Part shown: in pieces, positions 6,993-8,481 of the stretch
Layout: every line of letters starts with the position of its first letter
Numbering within the stretch: position 1 is the stretch's first letter
Assembly: GCA_903879765.1 (NCBI GenBank)
Contig: CAIRMS010000391.1
Location: forward strand, 1 to 8,481
Direction of reading: 5' to 3'
DNA length: 8,481 bases
Origin: an uncultured Flavobacteriales bacterium
GTDB lineage: Bacteria > Bacteroidota > Bacteroidia > Flavobacteriales_D > Crocinitomicaceae
The notes under the pieces: generated by a model
What the model was told of the DNA's origin: nothing
The model's database searches: none
What the model saw: the letters and a program-made list of their open reading frames with translations, nothing else
Made by a program: the position numbers and the translations under genes

Positions 6993-7256
6993 GTGAGTGT
7001 ATTTAATAATTTAAGGGCTCAATTAGAGCAGCTCGATTGGCCCAATGTTTACTTGTTCAAGTTTATCGTACCAAACGATAATGAGCGCATGGCTTTGGTA
7101 AGCGCTTTGTTTGATGAAAATGCGGATATCGCCTATCATCAATCAGGGAAAGGTAATTATGTGAGTGTAAGTGTAAAAGAAGTCATGCTGTCAGTAGATT
7201 CAATTATAGAAATCTATGAAAAGGCGGCTCAGATAAAAGGTGTAATTTCGTTGTAA
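6993..7256 (+). CDS. YbeD/DUF493 family small protein
   Basis: An 87-residue protein of the DUF493 (YbeD) family, the same length as E. coli YbeD, a small cytoplasmic ACT-like alpha/beta protein of unsettled function sometimes linked to lipoate metabolism. The diagnostic stretch is HQSGKGNYVSVSVKEV (about residues 49-64), equivalent to the SSKGNYHSVS region of YbeD, followed by a helix (SIIEIYEKAAQIKG) and a terminal strand. The start is GTG at 6993: an in-frame stop lies at 6981-6983, no ATG occurs until residue 33, and starting there would cut off the first strand. The stop codon shares its last base with the start codon of the next gene (TAATG), indicating translational coupling. Confidence 0.88.
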   Translation: MSVFNNLRAQLEQLDWPNVYLFKFIVPNDNERMALVSALFDENADIAYHQSGKGNYVSVSVKEVMLSVDSIIEIYEKAAQIKGVISL

Positions 7257-7624
7257 TGGATATGTTAATAGAGTTTTTAGTAGTAACGCTCATCATTTTG
7301 ATGGCGATCATTGCATACCGATTTTTACTTAGGTATTTATCTAAAGGAAATGTGGATCAAGCAGTTTATTGCGAATTATATTCCCTTGATCACGATCCAG
7401 CTGCTGGAGAGATTAGTTTTTATTTTGTTTGTCCAGCGGAAACCCATGTAACATTTAATATTTGGGAATCGGACAAGATTGTTCGACAATTAACAGATGA
7501 ACTTTATGAACAAGGAGGACATCTCCTTAAATTCCAAACTTCAGAATTACCGAATGGAACCTATTATTTCGGAATAGTTACCACGAAGCAAAAAACACAA
7601 AAGAGATTTCGAATCGAAAATTAA
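7256..7624 (+). CDS. Membrane-anchored protein with FlgD-like Ig domain
   Basis: A 122-residue protein with one N-terminal transmembrane helix (about 4-26), a short basic linker (RYLSK) and a beta-rich domain (about 37-121). That domain ends with the pattern GGHLLKFQTSELPNGTYYFG, then IVTTKQKTQKRFRIEN, which resembles the FlgD Ig-like fold shared with type IX secretion C-terminal sorting domains. It is not itself a T9SS cargo, because it has an anchor and no large secreted part. The domain probably lies on the periplasmic side, but the orientation is not certain. The start ATG at 7256 overlaps the upstream stop by one base; a second ATG at 7262 is possible. Its stop overlaps the convergent gene's stop. 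Specific function unknown. Confidence 0.75.
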   Translation: MDMLIEFLVVTLIILMAIIAYRFLLRYLSKGNVDQAVYCELYSLDHDPAAGEISFYFVCPAETHVTFNIWESDKIVRQLTDELYEQGGHLLKFQTSELPNGTYYFGIVTTKQKTQKRFRIEN

Positions 7625-7645
7625 GATTCGCTTTTTGGTTTTTTT
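7610..7645 (+). terminator. Terminator over overlapping stop codons, extending into the opposing gene
   Basis: CGAATC (7610-7615) pairs with GATTCG (7625-7630) around a 9-nt loop holding both stop codons, followed by T-runs at 7632-7636 and 7639-7645. For the plus strand this is a reasonable rho-independent terminator, though the stem is only 6 bp. The T-runs are the complement of the lysine codons at the end of the minus-strand gene. On the minus strand the hairpin is followed by a less uniform T-rich stretch, so two-way use is possible but weaker. Confidence 0.55.
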
Positions 7646-8316
7646 ACTTTGATACGTGTTCTGTGTTTAGAGATTTTATACTTTGATTTGTTAAAGTCAC
7701 TTTTATAACCATCCGTTTGTTCAATTCGGTAAGTTAAGCCAATACTATATTGCATGTAGTCTGAACTTTGAAGGAAATCCGTAAGTCCGAGTTTTAACGT
7801 TCCTTGGGCTTGTAAGCCTAAATTACTACTCATCCAAAAAGTACATCCAGCGCTAAAATTACATGTTGGTGAAAATGTTTGCGCTTTATTTCTAGAATCG
7901 GAAGATCTCATTGTTGCACCTAAACCAGCACCAATGTATGGATCCACGATGCCTCTACCCAGTTGTTTGTAGAATGAATATTTTAACGCAACATCTGCAG
8001 AGATCATACTTCCTGATATTCCCAAAGAGTCATTTACTAATTTGGTTTGATCATATTTTTGATAGCCAATTCCACCGTCCATACTCCAACCATTGTAAAT
8101 GTATTTATCAATGAAAATGCGCGTTGGAAAAGGTGCGCTGTGTAAGTCAGAAGAGGAAAACGGATTTAGTTCATATCCATCATCGTCTGTAAACAACCAA
8201 GACACGCCAAACTGCCAGGCATAATTATCTCTATTTGTTATTTTTTTAGTCGGCTGTGCAAAGCTTTTACTGATCAAACAGAAGAAAAGAATGGCGGAGA
8301 TTTGTTGAATTTTCAT
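7621..8316 (-). CDS. Small outer-membrane beta-barrel protein with basic C-terminal tail
   Basis: A 231-residue exported protein. Residues 1-20 (MKIQQISAILFFCLISKSFA) form a signal peptide, cleaved probably before QPTKK. Residues of about 32-198 show alternating beta strands with turns such as GGIGYQKYD, VDPYIGAGLGATM and LGLQAQGTLKLGL, ending in YSIGLTYRI, as in OmpA-type or porin-like eight-strand barrels. No OmpA peptidoglycan-binding domain follows. Instead the last 28 residues (204-231) are rich in lysine and arginine (12 of 28 basic counting one histidine) and are probably periplasmic. Two cysteines (C152, C158) could form a disulfide. No specific family member is recognised, so no symbol is given. 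Its stop codon overlaps that of the plus-strand neighbour by 4 nt (TTAA). Confidence 0.8.
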   Translation of the reverse strand: MKIQQISAILFFCLISKSFAQPTKKITNRDNYAWQFGVSWLFTDDDGYELNPFSSSDLHSAPFPTRIFIDKYIYNGWSMDGGIGYQKYDQTKLVNDSLGISGSMISADVALKYSFYKQLGRGIVDPYIGAGLGATMRSSDSRNKAQTFSPTCNFSAGCTFWMSSNLGLQAQGTLKLGLTDFLQSSDYMQYSIGLTYRIEQTDGYKSDFNKSKYKISKHRTRIKVKKPKSES

Positions 8317-8331
8317 TTAAATAATATTATC

Positions 8332-8374
8332 TAAACAAAAGTAATTAAAATTTAACGCGATAATCTTTTGTTTA
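8332..8374. promoter_or_regulatory. Perfect 10-bp inverted repeat between divergent genes, candidate operator
   Basis: TAAACAAAAG (8332-8341) and CTTTTGTTTA (8365-8374) are perfectly complementary with a 23-nt spacer; centres are 33 bp apart, about three helical turns. One arm covers the -7 box of the barrel protein gene. A regulator binding both arms would control that gene. With AT-rich arms a chance match cannot be ruled out. Confidence 0.35.
8336..8343 (-). promoter_or_regulatory. -7 promoter box for the barrel protein gene
   Basis: On the minus strand, bases 8343 to 8336 read TACTTTTG, matching TAnnTTTG. It ends 19 nt before the ATG at 8316, leaving a leader of roughly a dozen AT-only bases. 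It lies within the left arm of the inverted repeat at 8332-8374. Confidence 0.55.
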
Positions 8375-8381
8375 AATCGAT

Positions 8382-8398
8382 CAATTGACAAGCAATTG
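8382..8398. repeat. Paired CAATTG palindromes one helical turn apart
   Basis: CAATTG occurs at 8382-8387 and again at 8393-8398, 11 bp apart. Each copy is a palindrome, so the pair can also form a 6-bp hairpin with a 5-nt loop. It lies about 27 bp upstream of the proposed -7 box of the last gene, close to where a -33 element or operator would be. Confidence 0.3.
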
Positions 8399-8424
8399 TG
8401 TATTTCTCATTCGAGTAGAATGCC

Positions 8425-8432
8425 TAATTTTG
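8425..8432 (+). promoter_or_regulatory. -7 promoter box for the gene at the right edge
   Basis: TAATTTTG matches TAnnTTTG and ends 8 nt before the ATG at 8441. A TTG at 8396-8398 is 26 bp upstream, slightly beyond the usual 17-23 bp spacing for a -33 element. Because this box lies after the in-frame ATG at 8420, it favours 8441 as the start. Confidence 0.5.
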
Positions 8433-8440
8433 AAAGAGAA

Positions 8441-8481
8441 ATGGCTAAGTTTAAAAAATTTGAATTAGTAATTGATGATGA
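8441..8481 (+). CDS. Start of an unidentified gene (5' end only)
   Basis: Thirteen full codons are visible from the ATG at 8441, reading MAKFKKFELVIDD, and the frame stays open to the window edge. An in-frame ATG at 8420 would add seven residues, but it lies upstream of the proposed -7 box, so 8441 is preferred. The beginning is charged and has no signal peptide, which suggests a cytoplasmic protein. It is too short to assign to a family. It is divergent from the barrel protein gene. Confidence 0.5.
   Translation, partial: MAKFKKFELVIDD

Noticed and set aside
8420..8440. Upstream ATG for the gene at the right edge
   Set aside because: It precedes the proposed -7 box, so a transcript from that promoter would not contain it. 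It stays possible if a more distant promoter is used.

Overview
The window looks like chromosomal DNA from a Bacteroidota species, most likely a member of Flavobacteriales. The reasons are the AT-rich base use, the absence of clear Shine-Dalgarno sequences, Bacteroidota-type -7 boxes (TAnnTTTG) directly in front of gene starts, and the protein families present (DUF5916, DUF5715, FlgD-like Ig domain, PadR-PspC pair, small outer-membrane barrel). Genus cannot be fixed from sequence alone. I see no mobile element, CRISPR array, tRNA or rRNA.

Layout: (1) Bases 1-1816, plus strand: the end of a phenylacetyl-CoA epoxidase operon, paaA (3' part only), paaB, paaC, paaD, tightly packed and closed by a hairpin plus T-run over the paaD stop codon. 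paaE, the reductase gene, is not downstream. (2) Bases 1858-3750, plus strand: a PadR-type regulator followed by a PspC-domain membrane protein, probably one envelope-stress type transcription unit, with a perfect inverted repeat over the proposed promoter. (3) Bases 3751-6930, minus strand: a DUF5715 (M15 peptidase-like) protein followed by a large DUF5916 outer-membrane protein with an N-terminal CBM9-like domain. (4) Bases 6981-7624, plus strand: a YbeD/DUF493 small protein coupled to a membrane-anchored Ig-like protein. (5) Bases 7621-8316, minus strand: a small outer-membrane beta-barrel protein with a very basic tail. (6) From 8425, plus strand: promoter and first codons of an unidentified gene.

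Functionally the window joins one catabolic operon (aerobic phenylacetate degradation) to a run of cell-envelope genes. The genes are packed so tightly that the two convergent pairs have abutting (3750/3751) or overlapping (7621-7624) stop codons. The least ordinary features are regulatory: all six proposed promoters sit 4 to 19 nt from the start codon, four of them within 8 nt, which predicts leaderless or nearly leaderless mRNAs; two promoters are overlapped by perfect inverted repeats; and one terminator lies inside the 3' coding end of the opposing gene. I found no clear new multi-gene system here.
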